From positions 1 to 64,000 of the forward strand of contig CAVFVJ010000045.1 in the NCBI GenBank assembly GCA_963626085.1: a stretch of 64,000 nucleotides of DNA, given 5' to 3'. A program made the position numbers and the translations under genes. Shown piece by piece: positions 1 through 8,176 of this stretch. How positions within the stretch are numbered: position 1 is the first letter of the stretch; every line of letters starts with the position of its first letter. The notes beneath the pieces were generated by a model. The model was not told the origin of the DNA and ran no database searches. It was given only the letters and a program-made list of their open reading frames with translations. This DNA is from Colivivens sp963626085. GTDB taxonomy: Bacteria; Bacteroidota; Bacteroidia; Bacteroidales; Bacteroidaceae.

Positions 1-54
1 CACTCGGCTCAATCGATCAATTCACTCGAGTGAATTGATCGATTGAGCCGAGTG
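1..54. repeat. 54-bp perfect palindrome at window edge
   Basis: Bases 1-54 equal their own reverse complement without a mismatch, centred between 27 and 28 (CTCGAG core). As RNA it would fold into an almost loopless hairpin, but no T-run follows, so it is not a standard terminator. It could be a real inverted repeat or an assembly artefact if the contig begins here; the sequence alone cannot tell. Confidence 0.9.
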
Positions 55-66
55 AAATATTGCCGC

Positions 67-128
67 TAGTAGGTGTAGTGTCTCACTGCACTCTTTGTGT
101 GTCGCAACGTGAGCCACGTTGCCTACTA
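67..128 (+). ncRNA. Candidate three-helix structured RNA or leader
   Basis: Three helices fit together. P1 pairs 67-73 with 122-128 (7 bp). P2 pairs 74-80 with 84-90 (7 bp, one G-U, 3-base loop). P3 pairs 105-111 with 115-121 (7 bp, loop AGC). A 14-base single-stranded linker (91-104) lies between P2 and P3. I recognise no known RNA family. The stretch 55-207 otherwise holds no gene. Strand is uncertain because the helices also exist on the other strand. Confidence 0.3.
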
Positions 129-207
129 ATTGCTGGGACTTCGGACTGAAAATGAATAATACTTAGTTAAATATGCGTTAAATGGCATTGATGCCGTATT
201 GAACGGC

Positions 208-237
208 TTGTGGTATCGTGATTTTGTGGTAAATTTG
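208..237 (+). promoter_or_regulatory. Bacteroidetes-type promoter for dsbD
   Basis: TTG at 208-210 is followed after 19 bases by TAAATTTG at 230-237, matching the Bacteroidetes -33/-7 consensus. Initiation just downstream leaves a short leader to ATG 268, and supports 268 over the in-frame start at 199. Confidence 0.6.
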
Positions 238-267
238 TTCCCGAAATCATTTATCAGATACATTGTT

Positions 268-2340
268 ATGAATAGACTGAAATTATCACTTACTTTGGTG
301 CTGTTTGCCATAGTAGGTCTTGTGCATGCCCAGATACCGAATCCAGTTCAGGTGAAGACGCAACTCAAGGAAATATCTCCTACTGAAGCGGAGCTTGTAT
401 TCGTGGCTGCTATCCAGCAGGGTTGGCACATGTATTCAACCAATTATGTTGAGTTTGGACCCACTGCCACTACTTTGAACGTCGAGAAGATTAGTGGGGC
501 TAAGTTGAATGGCGCATTGACCCCTAAGACTGCCCCGATAAAGAAGTACGAGGCAATGTTTGAGGCTGATGTGTATTATTTTGAAAACTCAGCCACATTC
601 ACCCAGAAAGTGACATTGGAAGGTGGTAAGTACCATATCGAGGGTTATCTCGAATATGGTGCATGTAACGACCAGAGTTGTACTCCCCCTACTAAGGTGG
701 ACTTCTCTTTCAGTGGTGAAACAAAGGCGACTGATAAGAAAGATAGTAAAAAAAAAGCCGAGGGGGTAGCGGAAGAAACAAACAGTGAGTCTACTGCTGA
801 TGCAGAACACATAGCAGACGATGTGGCAGATGTAGCCTCCTCTACTGATTCATTGGAGGCTTCAGTTTCTGCGACTTCTGTGGATGAACTTGCTGGCGGT
901 GACGCTGATTTGTGGAGCCCTGTCATTGACCAACTAAAGGCGTTCGAGGACAAGACAACTGAAAACAGTACACTGTGGCATATATTTGTATTGGGTCTTC
1001 TCGGTGGCTTGGTGGCGTTGATAACTCCTTGTGTGTGGCCAATTATACCGATGACTGTGAGCTTCTTCCTCAAGCGGTCGGGTGATAGGCGGCAGGGAAT
1101 CAGGGATGCTGTCATCTACGGAATCTCAATTGTGGTCATTTACCTCGCTCTTGGTCTTATTATTACCGCGCTCTTTGGGGCAAGTGCTCTTAATGCACTT
1201 TCTACAAACGCCATATTCAACATCTTCTTCTTTTTGATGCTGGTGGTATTCGCGGCCTCCTTCTTCGGAGCTTTTGAACTCCAGCTGCCTTCTTCGTGGA
1301 GTAGTGCTGTTGACAGTAAGGCTGAAAAGACAGGTGGGTTGCTTGGTATCTTCCTTATGGCATTTACCCTGACACTGGTCAGTTTCTCATGTACCGGTCC
1401 GATTATAGGCTTTCTGCTTGTAGAGGTATCCACATCAGGTGATATTCTCTCCCCTGCGGTTGGAATGCTCGGTTTCGCAATAGCTTTGGCTCTTCCGTTT
1501 ACCGTTTTTGCGATCTTCCCGAGTTGGCTCAAGTCAATGCCGAAAAGCGGAGGTTGGATGAATACAGTGAAGGTGGTGCTTGGATTTATAGAATTGGCTT
1601 TTGCCTTGAAGTTCCTGTCCGTGGCAGACCTTGCATACGGATGGCACATACTCGACCGTGAGACCTTCCTTGCCTTGTGGATTGGACTCGCATGCTGTCT
1701 AGCCCTCTACCTCTTCGGACTGATCAAACTGCCGCATGACGATGCCGACGAACGCAATATCAGTGTTACGCGTTTCTTCCTTGGATTGGTCTCTCTTGCC
1801 TTTGCCATATACATGGTACCGGGTCTGTGGGGCGCACCGCTGAAAGCAATCAGTGCATTCTCTCCTCCTATGTCCACTCAGGATTTCAACCTGCAGTCAT
1901 CCGAGGTTAAGGTGAGGGCTACTGACTATGATACTGGGATGCAGATTGCCAAGGCTGAAGGGAAACCGGTAATTATTGACTTTACTGGTTTTGGCTGTGT
2001 CAACTGTCGTAAGATGGAAGCAGCGGTATGGACTGATGCGGAAGTGTCAGACATATTGTCTAATGACTATGTGCTCATACAACTGTTTGTCGATGACAAG
2101 ACGGCGCTCCCCAGTCCGTTGACTGTGAGTGTCGGTGGTCAAGATAGGAAACTGCGCACCGTGGGTGACAAATGGAGCTATTTGCAGAGTAGTAAGTTCG
2201 GTGCAAATGCGCAACCTTTCTATGTCTTGCTTGACAACGAGGGAAAACCACTTGCTGCAAGTTACTCGTTTGACGATGACGTAGAACACTATAAGGCATT
2301 CCTCAAAAAGGGACTTGAGTCTTACAAAAACAGAAAATAA
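268..2340 (+). CDS. dsbD: Thiol:disulfide interchange protein DsbD (690 aa)
   Basis: Inner-membrane electron carrier that passes reducing power from cytoplasmic thioredoxin to periplasmic thiols. A signal peptide (about 1-21) leads into an N-terminal periplasmic domain with Cys133 and Cys138. An Ala/Ser/acid-rich linker follows, then a multi-span membrane domain with Cys255 (in TPCVWP) and Cys375 (in SCTGP). The C-terminal thioredoxin domain carries Cys577-xx-Cys580. All three redox pairs are present, so the protein should be functional. ATG 268 is chosen because the signal peptide begins there and a promoter lies at 208-237. It is followed 64 bp later by a DUF3467 gene. Confidence 0.93.
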   Translation: MNRLKLSLTLVLFAIVGLVHAQIPNPVQVKTQLKEISPTEAELVFVAAIQQGWHMYSTNYVEFGPTATTLNVEKISGAKLNGALTPKTAPIKKYEAMFEADVYYFENSATFTQKVTLEGGKYHIEGYLEYGACNDQSCTPPTKVDFSFSGETKATDKKDSKKKAEGVAEETNSESTADAEHIADDVADVASSTDSLEASVSATSVDELAGGDADLWSPVIDQLKAFEDKTTENSTLWHIFVLGLLGGLVALITPCVWPIIPMTVSFFLKRSGDRRQGIRDAVIYGISIVVIYLALGLIITALFGASALNALSTNAIFNIFFFLMLVVFAASFFGAFELQLPSSWSSAVDSKAEKTGGLLGIFLMAFTLTLVSFSCTGPIIGFLLVEVSTSGDILSPAVGMLGFAIALALPFTVFAIFPSWLKSMPKSGGWMNTVKVVLGFIELAFALKFLSVADLAYGWHILDRETFLALWIGLACCLALYLFGLIKLPHDDADERNISVTRFFLGLVSLAFAIYMVPGLWGAPLKAISAFSPPMSTQDFNLQSSEVKVRATDYDTGMQIAKAEGKPVIIDFTGFGCVNCRKMEAAVWTDAEVSDILSNDYVLIQLFVDDKTALPSPLTVSVGGQDRKLRTVGDKWSYLQSSKFGANAQPFYVLLDNEGKPLAASYSFDDDVEHYKAFLKKGLESYKNRK

Positions 2341-2404
2341 CTGACGTGCGCTACACCTTATTATATAATCGCGCGCGCGTAAACCAATAATAACATAATT
2401 AGAA

Positions 2405-2722
2405 ATGGAAAACGAGAACAACAAGGGTAATCAGCTCCAATTAGAACTGAAGCCTGAAATAGCACAGGGTGTTTACGCCAACTTTGCTATAATTGCCAAC
2501 GCATCATCAGAGTTTATAATGGATTTCGCATCCTTCCTTCCTGGTATGCCAAAGGCAGATGTGCGTGCAAGGGTTATTATGGCTCCAGAGCATGCGAAGC
2601 GTTTGCTGCTTGCCCTTCAGCAAAGGGTCAGCGACTATGAGTCACAGTACGGCAAGATAGACTTGAATAAGTCAGCTCAACGCAGCTCAACCATTGCGCC
2701 ATTTGGCACGGGGGAGGCGTAA
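2405..2722 (+). CDS. DUF3467 family protein (105 aa)
   Basis: Small soluble protein of the DUF3467 family, recognised from the motif LELKPEIAQGVYANFAIIAN, a SSEFIMDF segment and APEHAKRLLLALQ near the C-terminus. Function is unknown. From memory, other Bacteroidales keep this gene between rpoC and rpsL, which would link it to transcription or translation; here rpsL follows but dsbD lies upstream. The terminator after it separates it from the ribosomal operon. No separate promoter is obvious in the 64 bp after dsbD, so it may be read from the dsbD promoter. Confidence 0.85.
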   Translation: MENENNKGNQLQLELKPEIAQGVYANFAIIANASSEFIMDFASFLPGMPKADVRARVIMAPEHAKRLLLALQQRVSDYESQYGKIDLNKSAQRSSTIAPFGTGEA

Positions 2723-2745
2723 AGATTTGTCAGTGTCAGAAAAGT

Positions 2746-2791
2746 ATCAAACGGGTGGGTCTAAAAAGACTCCATCCGTTTGATGTTTTTT
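2746..2791 (+). terminator. Rho-independent terminator after DUF3467 gene
   Basis: ATCAAACGGGTGG pairs with CCATCCGTTTGAT with one mismatch around a short loop, followed by GTTTTTTG. It closes the dsbD-DUF3467 unit before the ribosomal cluster. Confidence 0.8.
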
Positions 2792-2917
2792 GTCGTAATT
2801 GTAGTTTGGTTCATAGTAATGTACCGTATAAATGGAAAATAGACTCTAATCATTGGAAAATAAACGAGATAACTGAGAAATAATACGAAAAAGGTGCTCT
2901 GTGTAAAAGAATTTCAC

Positions 2918-2968
2918 TACCTTTGCACCGCTTTTTGGACTATTGTGCCCGGACTTGTGTAAGTTCGG
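2918..2968 (+). promoter_or_regulatory. Candidate str promoter and leader hairpin
   Basis: TACCTTTG at 2918-2925 matches the -7 box; the expected -33 element is weak. The roughly 125-base leader then holds an 8-bp hairpin, CCGGACTT (2949-2956) with AAGTTCGG (2961-2968), loop GTGT. A near copy of the 3' arm (TAAGTTCCG) follows, allowing alternative pairing. Such a leader could carry S7 or S12 feedback, but that is inference. The rest of the 2792-3054 gap is AT-rich with nothing else visible. Confidence 0.45.
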
Positions 2969-3054
2969 CGTAAGTTCCGAGCGTGTCTATGCAATTGGAC
3001 GAACGATGAATTGAATGTAATAAGTAAAATAATATAATAAAAAAATCAAACAAA

Positions 3055-3435
3055 ATGCCTACTATTCAACAACTAGTTAGAAAAGGTAGAAGAGTGTTGG
3101 TGGACAAGAGCAAGTCTCCAGCTTTGGATTCATGCCCACAGCGCCGCGGTGTTTGCGTGCGTGTCTACACAACTACTCCGAAGAAACCGAACTCAGCGAT
3201 GCGTAAAGTAGCACGTGTTCGCTTGACAAACAAGAAGGAAGTAAACTCCTACATTCCGGGAGAGGGTCACAACTTGCAGGAACACTCTATTGTCCTTGTT
3301 CGTGGTGGTCGTGTAAAGGACCTTCCTGGTGTGCGTTATCACATTATTCGTGGTGCGCTGGATACAGCAGGAGTTGAAAGCCGTACACAACGTCGCTCTA
3401 AGTATGGAGCAAAACGTCCAAAGGCTAAGAAGTAA
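3055..3435 (+). CDS. rpsL: 30S ribosomal protein S12 (uS12)
   Basis: Decoding-centre protein of the small subunit; 126 residues, normal length. The conserved loops TTPKKPNSAMRK and GGRVKDLPGVRYH are intact, and the lysines whose mutation gives streptomycin resistance elsewhere are wild type. The upstream region is A-rich without a Shine-Dalgarno, usual for this phylum. It is the first gene of the 18-kb translation cluster; rpsG follows after 123 bp. Confidence 0.98.
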   Translation: MPTIQQLVRKGRRVLVDKSKSPALDSCPQRRGVCVRVYTTTPKKPNSAMRKVARVRLTNKKEVNSYIPGEGHNLQEHSIVLVRGGRVKDLPGVRYHIIRGALDTAGVESRTQRRSKYGAKRPKAKK

Positions 3436-3558
3436 AACAGTTCAATTTATCAAATCAGTTGGTTTGATGGACGCTAAGAAGGTTGAGTAAATATTCGAGC
3501 GAGAATGTTGAAGTAACACAATTTGCAACCTCAGACTACAATTCAAACAAACAAAGCA

Positions 3559-4035
3559 ATGAGAAAAGCTAAACCAAAGAAACGTGTGATTCTGCCAGAT
3601 CCAGTGTATGGAGATGTTAAGGTGACAAAGTTTGTAAATCACCTTATGTATGACGGAAAGAAGAGTATCGCATATTCAATCTTTTACAATGCTCTTTCAA
3701 TCGTGGAGAATAAGTTGAAGGACGCTGAAAATACTCCTGTTGAAGTATGGAAGAAGGCTCTTGATAACATCACCCCACAAGTGGAGGTTAAATCTCGCCG
3801 TATTGGTGGAGCCACATTCCAGGTTCCTACTGAAATCCGTCCTGACAGAAAAGAGGCAATCTCAATGAAAAACATGATTTCTTTTGCGCGCAAGCGTTCT
3901 GGTAAGAACATGGCAGAGAAACTTTCTGCAGAGATAATGGATGCTTTCAACGAACAAGGTGGTGCGTTCAAGCGTAAGGAAGACATGCACCGTATGGCAG
4001 AGGCAAACCGTGCGTTCGCACATTTCAGGTTCTGA
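3559..4035 (+). CDS. rpsG: 30S ribosomal protein S7 (uS7)
   Basis: Primary binder of the 16S 3' major domain, nucleating the 30S head; 158 residues. The N-terminus MRKAKPKKRVILPDPVYGD is the usual Bacteroidales form, so ATG 3559 is preferred over an in-frame start 12 codons earlier. Conserved RRIGGATFQVPTEIRP and the C-terminal HRMAEANRAFAHFRF are present. fusA follows after 41 bp, keeping the rpsL-rpsG-fusA order of the str operon. Confidence 0.97.
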   Translation: MRKAKPKKRVILPDPVYGDVKVTKFVNHLMYDGKKSIAYSIFYNALSIVENKLKDAENTPVEVWKKALDNITPQVEVKSRRIGGATFQVPTEIRPDRKEAISMKNMISFARKRSGKNMAEKLSAEIMDAFNEQGGAFKRKEDMHRMAEANRAFAHFRF

Positions 4036-4076
4036 TTTAGGTATTAAGGTTAAAGGTAATTAGGAGAAGAAAGATT

Positions 4077-6194
4077 ATGGCTAAACGTGATTTGCATCTG
4101 ACGCGTAACATCGGTATCATGGCGCATATCGATGCCGGTAAGACAACCACTTCCGAGCGTATCCTCTACTACACTGGACTGACTCACAAGATTGGAGAGG
4201 TTCATGATGGTGCCGCAACAATGGACTGGATGGCTCAGGAGCAGGAGCGTGGTATCACTATCACTTCCGCAGCAACCACTACATATTGGAACTGGAATAA
4301 TGACAAGTATAAGATAAACTTGATTGACACTCCAGGACACGTCGATTTCACCGCAGAGGTTGAGCGTTCACTTCGTGTGCTCGATGGAGCAGTCGCAACA
4401 TATTGCGCAGTCGGTGGAGTGGAACCGCAGTCTGAGACTGTTTGGCGTCAGGCTGACAAGTATAATGTACCTCGTATAGGCTACGTAAACAAAATGGACC
4501 GTTCTGGCGCAGACTTCTTTGAGGTTGTTCGTCAGATGAAGGAAGTGCTCGGTGCAAAACCTTGTCCAATTGTAATACCTATCGGTGCAGAGGAGACATT
4601 CAAGGGCGTTGTGGATCTCATCAAGATGAAGGCCATCCTGTGGCATGACGAGAGTCTTGGTGCAGAGTACGAGGTGGACGATATACCTGCAGAACTTCAG
4701 GCTGAGGCTGACGAGTGGAGAGACAAACTCCTTGAGATTGCGTCTGAGTTTGACGAGACTCTTATGGAGAAGTACTTCGATGACCCTTCTACAATAACAG
4801 AGGATGAAATCATCAACGCTGTGCGCAAGGGTACTGTAAGCATGGAAATTACTCCTATGCTCTGTGGCTCTTCATTCAAGAACAAGGGTGTGCAGACATT
4901 GCTCGATTATGTATGTGCTTTCCTGCCTTCACCTCTTGATACACCTAACGTAGTGGGTTCAAATCCTGTTACTAAGGAAGAAGAGGACCGCAGACCGGAT
5001 GAATCAGAGAAGACATCAGCGCTTGCATTCAAGATTGCAACAGACCCATATGTCGGCCGTCTTACTTTCGTGCGTGTCTATTCTGGAAAGATTACCGCAG
5101 GTTCTTACATTTATAACAGCCGTTCAGGCAAGAAGGAGCGTATATCACGTATGTTCCAGATGCACTCAAACCACCAGAACCCAGTTGAGGAAATCTCCGC
5201 TGGTGACATTGGTGCTGTTGTAGGTCTGAAGGATATCCACACTGGTGACACACTCTGCGATGAGGATGCACCAATCGTACTTGAGTCAATGGACTTCCCA
5301 GAGCCGGTTATCGGTATCGCTGTTGAGCCTAAGACTCAGAAGGACCTCGACAAGTTGTCTGTAGGTCTCGCTAAGTTGGCTGAGGAGGACCCGACATTCA
5401 CTGTTCGTACCGACGAGCAGAGCGGTCAGACCGTTATCTCTGGTATGGGTGAGCTTCACCTCGATATCATCATCGACCGTCTGAAGCGTGAGTTCAAGGT
5501 TGAGTGTAACCAGGGTAAGCCGCAGGTTAACTACAAGGAGGCTATCACTAAGGCCGTTAACCTTCGTGAGGTCTACAAGAAACAGTCAGGTGGACGTGGT
5601 AAGTTCGCTGATATCATAGTAGAGGTTGGTCCGGTTGACGAGGACTTCACTCAGGGAGGTTTGCAGTTCGTTGATGAGGTCAAGGGTGGTAACATCCCGA
5701 AGGAATTCATCCCGTCAGTACAGAAGGGCTTTACCAACGCGATGGCAAACGGTATACTCGGAGGCTTCCCGATGGATTCTCTCAAGGTTCGTCTGATAGA
5801 CGGTTCTTTCCATCCAGTCGATTCAGACCAGCTGTCCTTCGAAATCTGTGCATTGCAGGCTTACAAGAATGCATGTGCTCAGGCTAAGCCAGTTCTGATG
5901 GAGCCTATCATGAAACTGGAGGTGGTTACTCCAGAGGAGAATATGGGTGATGTCATCGGTGACTTGAACAAACGTCGTGGACAGGTTGAAGGAATGGATA
6001 CAAGCCGTTCAGGTGCGAGAATCGTGAAGGCGATGGTTCCACTGTCTGAGATGTTCGGATATGTGACTGCATTGCGTACAATCACATCAGGTCGTGCAAC
6101 ATCCACTATGTCGTATGACCACCATGCTCCTGTCTCAAGTTCTGTTGCTAAGGCAGTGCTTCAGGAATGTGGCGGAAGGGCAGACCTCGTATAA
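4077..6194 (+). CDS. fusA: Elongation factor G (705 aa)
   Basis: Ribosomal translocase GTPase. G1 is AHIDAGKTT (16-24), the switch region contains ERGITITSAA, G3 is DTPGH (84-88) and G4 is NKMD (138-141). Domains II-V follow, with the GMGELHLDI motif and a full C-terminus. Length is normal for a canonical EF-G. AGGAGAAG lies about 8 bases before the ATG, one of the better ribosome sites in this cluster. No tuf gene follows; rpsJ comes after 89 bp that contain a hairpin. Confidence 0.98.
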   Translation: MAKRDLHLTRNIGIMAHIDAGKTTTSERILYYTGLTHKIGEVHDGAATMDWMAQEQERGITITSAATTTYWNWNNDKYKINLIDTPGHVDFTAEVERSLRVLDGAVATYCAVGGVEPQSETVWRQADKYNVPRIGYVNKMDRSGADFFEVVRQMKEVLGAKPCPIVIPIGAEETFKGVVDLIKMKAILWHDESLGAEYEVDDIPAELQAEADEWRDKLLEIASEFDETLMEKYFDDPSTITEDEIINAVRKGTVSMEITPMLCGSSFKNKGVQTLLDYVCAFLPSPLDTPNVVGSNPVTKEEEDRRPDESEKTSALAFKIATDPYVGRLTFVRVYSGKITAGSYIYNSRSGKKERISRMFQMHSNHQNPVEEISAGDIGAVVGLKDIHTGDTLCDEDAPIVLESMDFPEPVIGIAVEPKTQKDLDKLSVGLAKLAEEDPTFTVRTDEQSGQTVISGMGELHLDIIIDRLKREFKVECNQGKPQVNYKEAITKAVNLREVYKKQSGGRGKFADIIVEVGPVDEDFTQGGLQFVDEVKGGNIPKEFIPSVQKGFTNAMANGILGGFPMDSLKVRLIDGSFHPVDSDQLSFEICALQAYKNACAQAKPVLMEPIMKLEVVTPEENMGDVIGDLNKRRGQVEGMDTSRSGARIVKAMVPLSEMFGYVTALRTITSGRATSTMSYDHHAPVSSSVAKAVLQECGGRADLV

Positions 6195-6210
6195 ATAAGA
6201 AATTTGGTGA

Positions 6211-6244
6211 TGTGCGGACTAGCAAACGACTCTTAGTCCGCGCA
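6211..6244 (+). other. Intercistronic hairpin between fusA and rpsJ
   Basis: TGTGCGGACTA (6211-6221) pairs with TAGTCCGCGCA (6234-6244): 11 bp with one G-U and a 12-base loop, no T-run. Position at the str/S10 junction suggests mRNA processing, partial attenuation or ribosomal-protein feedback. It is not a simple terminator. Confidence 0.6.
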
Positions 6245-6283
6245 TTATCTCAGTCTATAATACATTAATAACAAAACAAGACA

Positions 6284-6589
6284 ATGAGTCAAAAGATTAG
6301 AATCAAACTGAAGTCCTACGACCACAACTTGGTGGACAAGTCTGCCGAGAAGATTGTAAAGACAGTAAAGGCAACAGACGCTACAGTCAGTGGACCTATT
6401 CCATTGCCAACTCACAAGCGTATTTTCACAGTCAACAGAAGTACCTTCGTAAACAAGAAGTCTCGTGAGCAGTTCGAATTGAACACATACAAGAGACTTA
6501 TCGACATTTATGACGCTACTCCGAAGACTGTTGATTCGCTGATGAAGCTGGAGTTGCCAAGTGGTGTGGAAGTAGAGATTAAGGTATAG
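6284..6589 (+). CDS. rpsJ: 30S ribosomal protein S10 (uS10, NusE)
   Basis: 30S head protein that also acts as NusE in transcription antitermination complexes. 101 residues with the conserved KIRIKLKSYDHNLVD start, GPIPLPTHKRIFTV and the NTYKRLIDI helix. It opens the S10-type gene block; rplC follows after 31 bp. No ribosome site of Shine-Dalgarno type is visible; the 20 bases before the ATG are A-rich. Confidence 0.98.
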   Translation: MSQKIRIKLKSYDHNLVDKSAEKIVKTVKATDATVSGPIPLPTHKRIFTVNRSTFVNKKSREQFELNTYKRLIDIYDATPKTVDSLMKLELPSGVEVEIKV

Positions 6590-6620
6590 GATTCAGAGAA
6601 ACAATTAAACAAATTAAGAA

Positions 6621-7235
6621 ATGCCAGGATTATTAGGAAAGAAAATCGGAATGACATCCGTTTTCAGTGCTGATGGAAAGAATCTTCCATGCACTGTTAT
6701 CGAAGTAGGTCCTTGTGTTGTAACCCAGGTTAAGACTGTAGAGAAAGACGGTTATGCAGCTCTTCAACTTGGCTTCCAGGAAGCTAAGGAGAAAAATACT
6801 TCAAAACCGATGAAGGGTCATTTCCAGAAAGCGGGTACAACTCCAAAGAGACACTTGGCCGAGTTCTCATTTGATGAGGAGCACAACCTTGGAGATGTAA
6901 TCACAGTGGAGCTCTTCAATGATGCCTCTTACGTTGACGTGGTAGGTACATCTAAGGGTAAAGGCTTCCAGGGTGTCGTAAAACGCCACGGATTCGGTGG
7001 TGTGGGTCAGGCTACCCATGGTCAGGATGACCGTTTGCGCAAGCCGGGTTCAATCGGTGCTTGTGCCACTCCATCTCGTGTGTTCAAGAACTTGAGAATG
7101 GGTGGTCAGATGGGTAATGTGCAGGTAACTACACACAACCTTCAGGTGATTAAGGTTATTCCAGAACACAACCTTCTCCTTTTGAAGGGTTCTGTTCCAG
7201 GATGTAAAGGTTCAATCGTAACAATCAAGAAGTAA
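6621..7235 (+). CDS. rplC: 50S ribosomal protein L3 (uL3)
   Basis: Early-assembly large-subunit protein whose loop reaches the peptidyl transferase centre. 204 residues, starting MPGLLGKKIGMTSVF. The extension with GFQGVVKRHGF, KPGSIGACATPSRVFK and GGQMGN is intact. Its stop codon overlaps the rplD start by one base (TAATG), so the two are likely translationally coupled. Confidence 0.98.
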   Translation: MPGLLGKKIGMTSVFSADGKNLPCTVIEVGPCVVTQVKTVEKDGYAALQLGFQEAKEKNTSKPMKGHFQKAGTTPKRHLAEFSFDEEHNLGDVITVELFNDASYVDVVGTSKGKGFQGVVKRHGFGGVGQATHGQDDRLRKPGSIGACATPSRVFKNLRMGGQMGNVQVTTHNLQVIKVIPEHNLLLLKGSVPGCKGSIVTIKK

Positions 7236-7864
7236 TGGAAGTTTCAGTTTTAAACATTAAAGGTCAAGAGACTGGTAAGAAGGTTGAATTGAATGACGCT
7301 ATCTTCGGAATTGAACCTAACGACCACGTTGTTTATCTTGCAGTAAATCAATACTTGGCATCACAGCGTCAGGGTACGCACAAGTCAAAGGAAAGAAGTG
7401 AGATCACTGGTTCAACACGCAAGCTCATCCGTCAGAAAGGTGGCGGTGGTGCACGTCGTGGTGATATTAAGTCTCCTGTCTTGAGAGGCGGTGGCCGTGT
7501 GTTCGGTCCAAGACCACGCGATTACTGGTTCAAACTCAACAAAAAAGTGAAGAGTCTGGCTCGTAAAAGCGCATTGACTTACAAGGCTCAGCAGAATGCA
7601 ATTATAGTTGTTGAGGACTTCGATTTTGAAGCACCAAAAACAAAATCATTCATTGAATTACAGAAAAATCTCAATGTAGATGGTAAAAAACTGCTTCTCG
7701 TATTGCCAAGTAATAATAAAAACGTATATTTGTCGGCTCGAAATGTGCAGCGCGTAGAAGTCGCTTCAGTCAGTGCACTCAATACATACAATGTAATGAA
7801 TGCAAATGTGCTTGTTGTGACAGAAAATGCGCTCAAGTTGGTTGATGAAACTTTTAATAAGTAA
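7235..7864 (+). CDS. rplD: 50S ribosomal protein L4 (uL4)
   Basis: Large-subunit protein lining the exit tunnel; in E. coli also the S10 operon autoregulator. 209 residues. The tunnel loop with RQKGGGGARRGDIKSPVLRGG and VFGPRPRDYW is conserved. It begins on the last base of the rplC stop. The last 250 bases are more AT-rich than the flanks, without any frame damage. An extended Shine-Dalgarno for rplW lies at its 3' end. Confidence 0.97.
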   Translation: MEVSVLNIKGQETGKKVELNDAIFGIEPNDHVVYLAVNQYLASQRQGTHKSKERSEITGSTRKLIRQKGGGGARRGDIKSPVLRGGGRVFGPRPRDYWFKLNKKVKSLARKSALTYKAQQNAIIVVEDFDFEAPKTKSFIELQKNLNVDGKKLLLVLPSNNKNVYLSARNVQRVEVASVSALNTYNVMNANVLVVTENALKLVDETFNK

Positions 7865-7870
7865 GGAGGT
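7863..7870 (+). promoter_or_regulatory. Extended Shine-Dalgarno before rplW
   Basis: AAGGAGGT, an eight-base match to the anti-Shine-Dalgarno, ends five bases before ATG 7876. Such sites are unusual in Bacteroidetes, where most genes lack them. Confidence 0.8.
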
Positions 7871-7875
7871 ACAAT

Positions 7876-8169
7876 ATGGCATATATTATAAAACCATTGG
7901 TGACAGAGAAGATGACAGCTGTAACAGAGAAGCAGAACAATAAGTTCGGCTTCATTGTGCATCCTAAGGCCAATAAGATCGAGATTCAAAAAGAAGTAGA
8001 AGCAAAGTATAATGTAAATGTAGTTTCAGTCAACACCATGAAGTACGCTGGTAAGCGTAAGAGCCGTTATACACGTGCAGGTGTTATAAAGGGGCAGATG
8101 AACGCCTACAAGAAGGCAATCGTCACTCTCAAGGAAGGTGAAACTATCGATTTCTTTAGTAACATTTAA
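7876..8169 (+). CDS. rplW: 50S ribosomal protein L23 (uL23)
   Basis: Exit-tunnel rim protein that docks trigger factor and SRP. 97 residues beginning MAYIIKPLVTEKMTAV; the conserved KYNVNVVSVNTM strand and GKRKSRYTRAG loop are present. It is preceded by a perfect AAGGAGGT ribosome site (7863-7870). rplB starts 7 bases after the stop. Confidence 0.97.
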   Translation: MAYIIKPLVTEKMTAVTEKQNNKFGFIVHPKANKIEIQKEVEAKYNVNVVSVNTMKYAGKRKSRYTRAGVIKGQMNAYKKAIVTLKEGETIDFFSNI

Positions 8170-8176
8170 TTAGAAA

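Noticed and set aside
1..54. Terminal inverted repeat of an insertion sequence
   Set aside because: No transposase, second repeat or target duplication is in the window.
199..267. Longer N-terminus for dsbD
   Set aside because: The extra 23 residues precede a clean signal peptide and overlap the promoter at 208-237.
645..1115. 156-codon open frame on the - strand inside dsbD
   Set aside because: It lies wholly opposite a well-supported gene, has no recognisable domain and no promoter; it reflects codon bias. The same holds for similar - strand frames inside the SusC genes (26696-27133, 35702-36178) and fusA.
3055..3435. Streptomycin-resistance substitutions in rpsL
   Set aside because: Both key lysines are the sensitive type.
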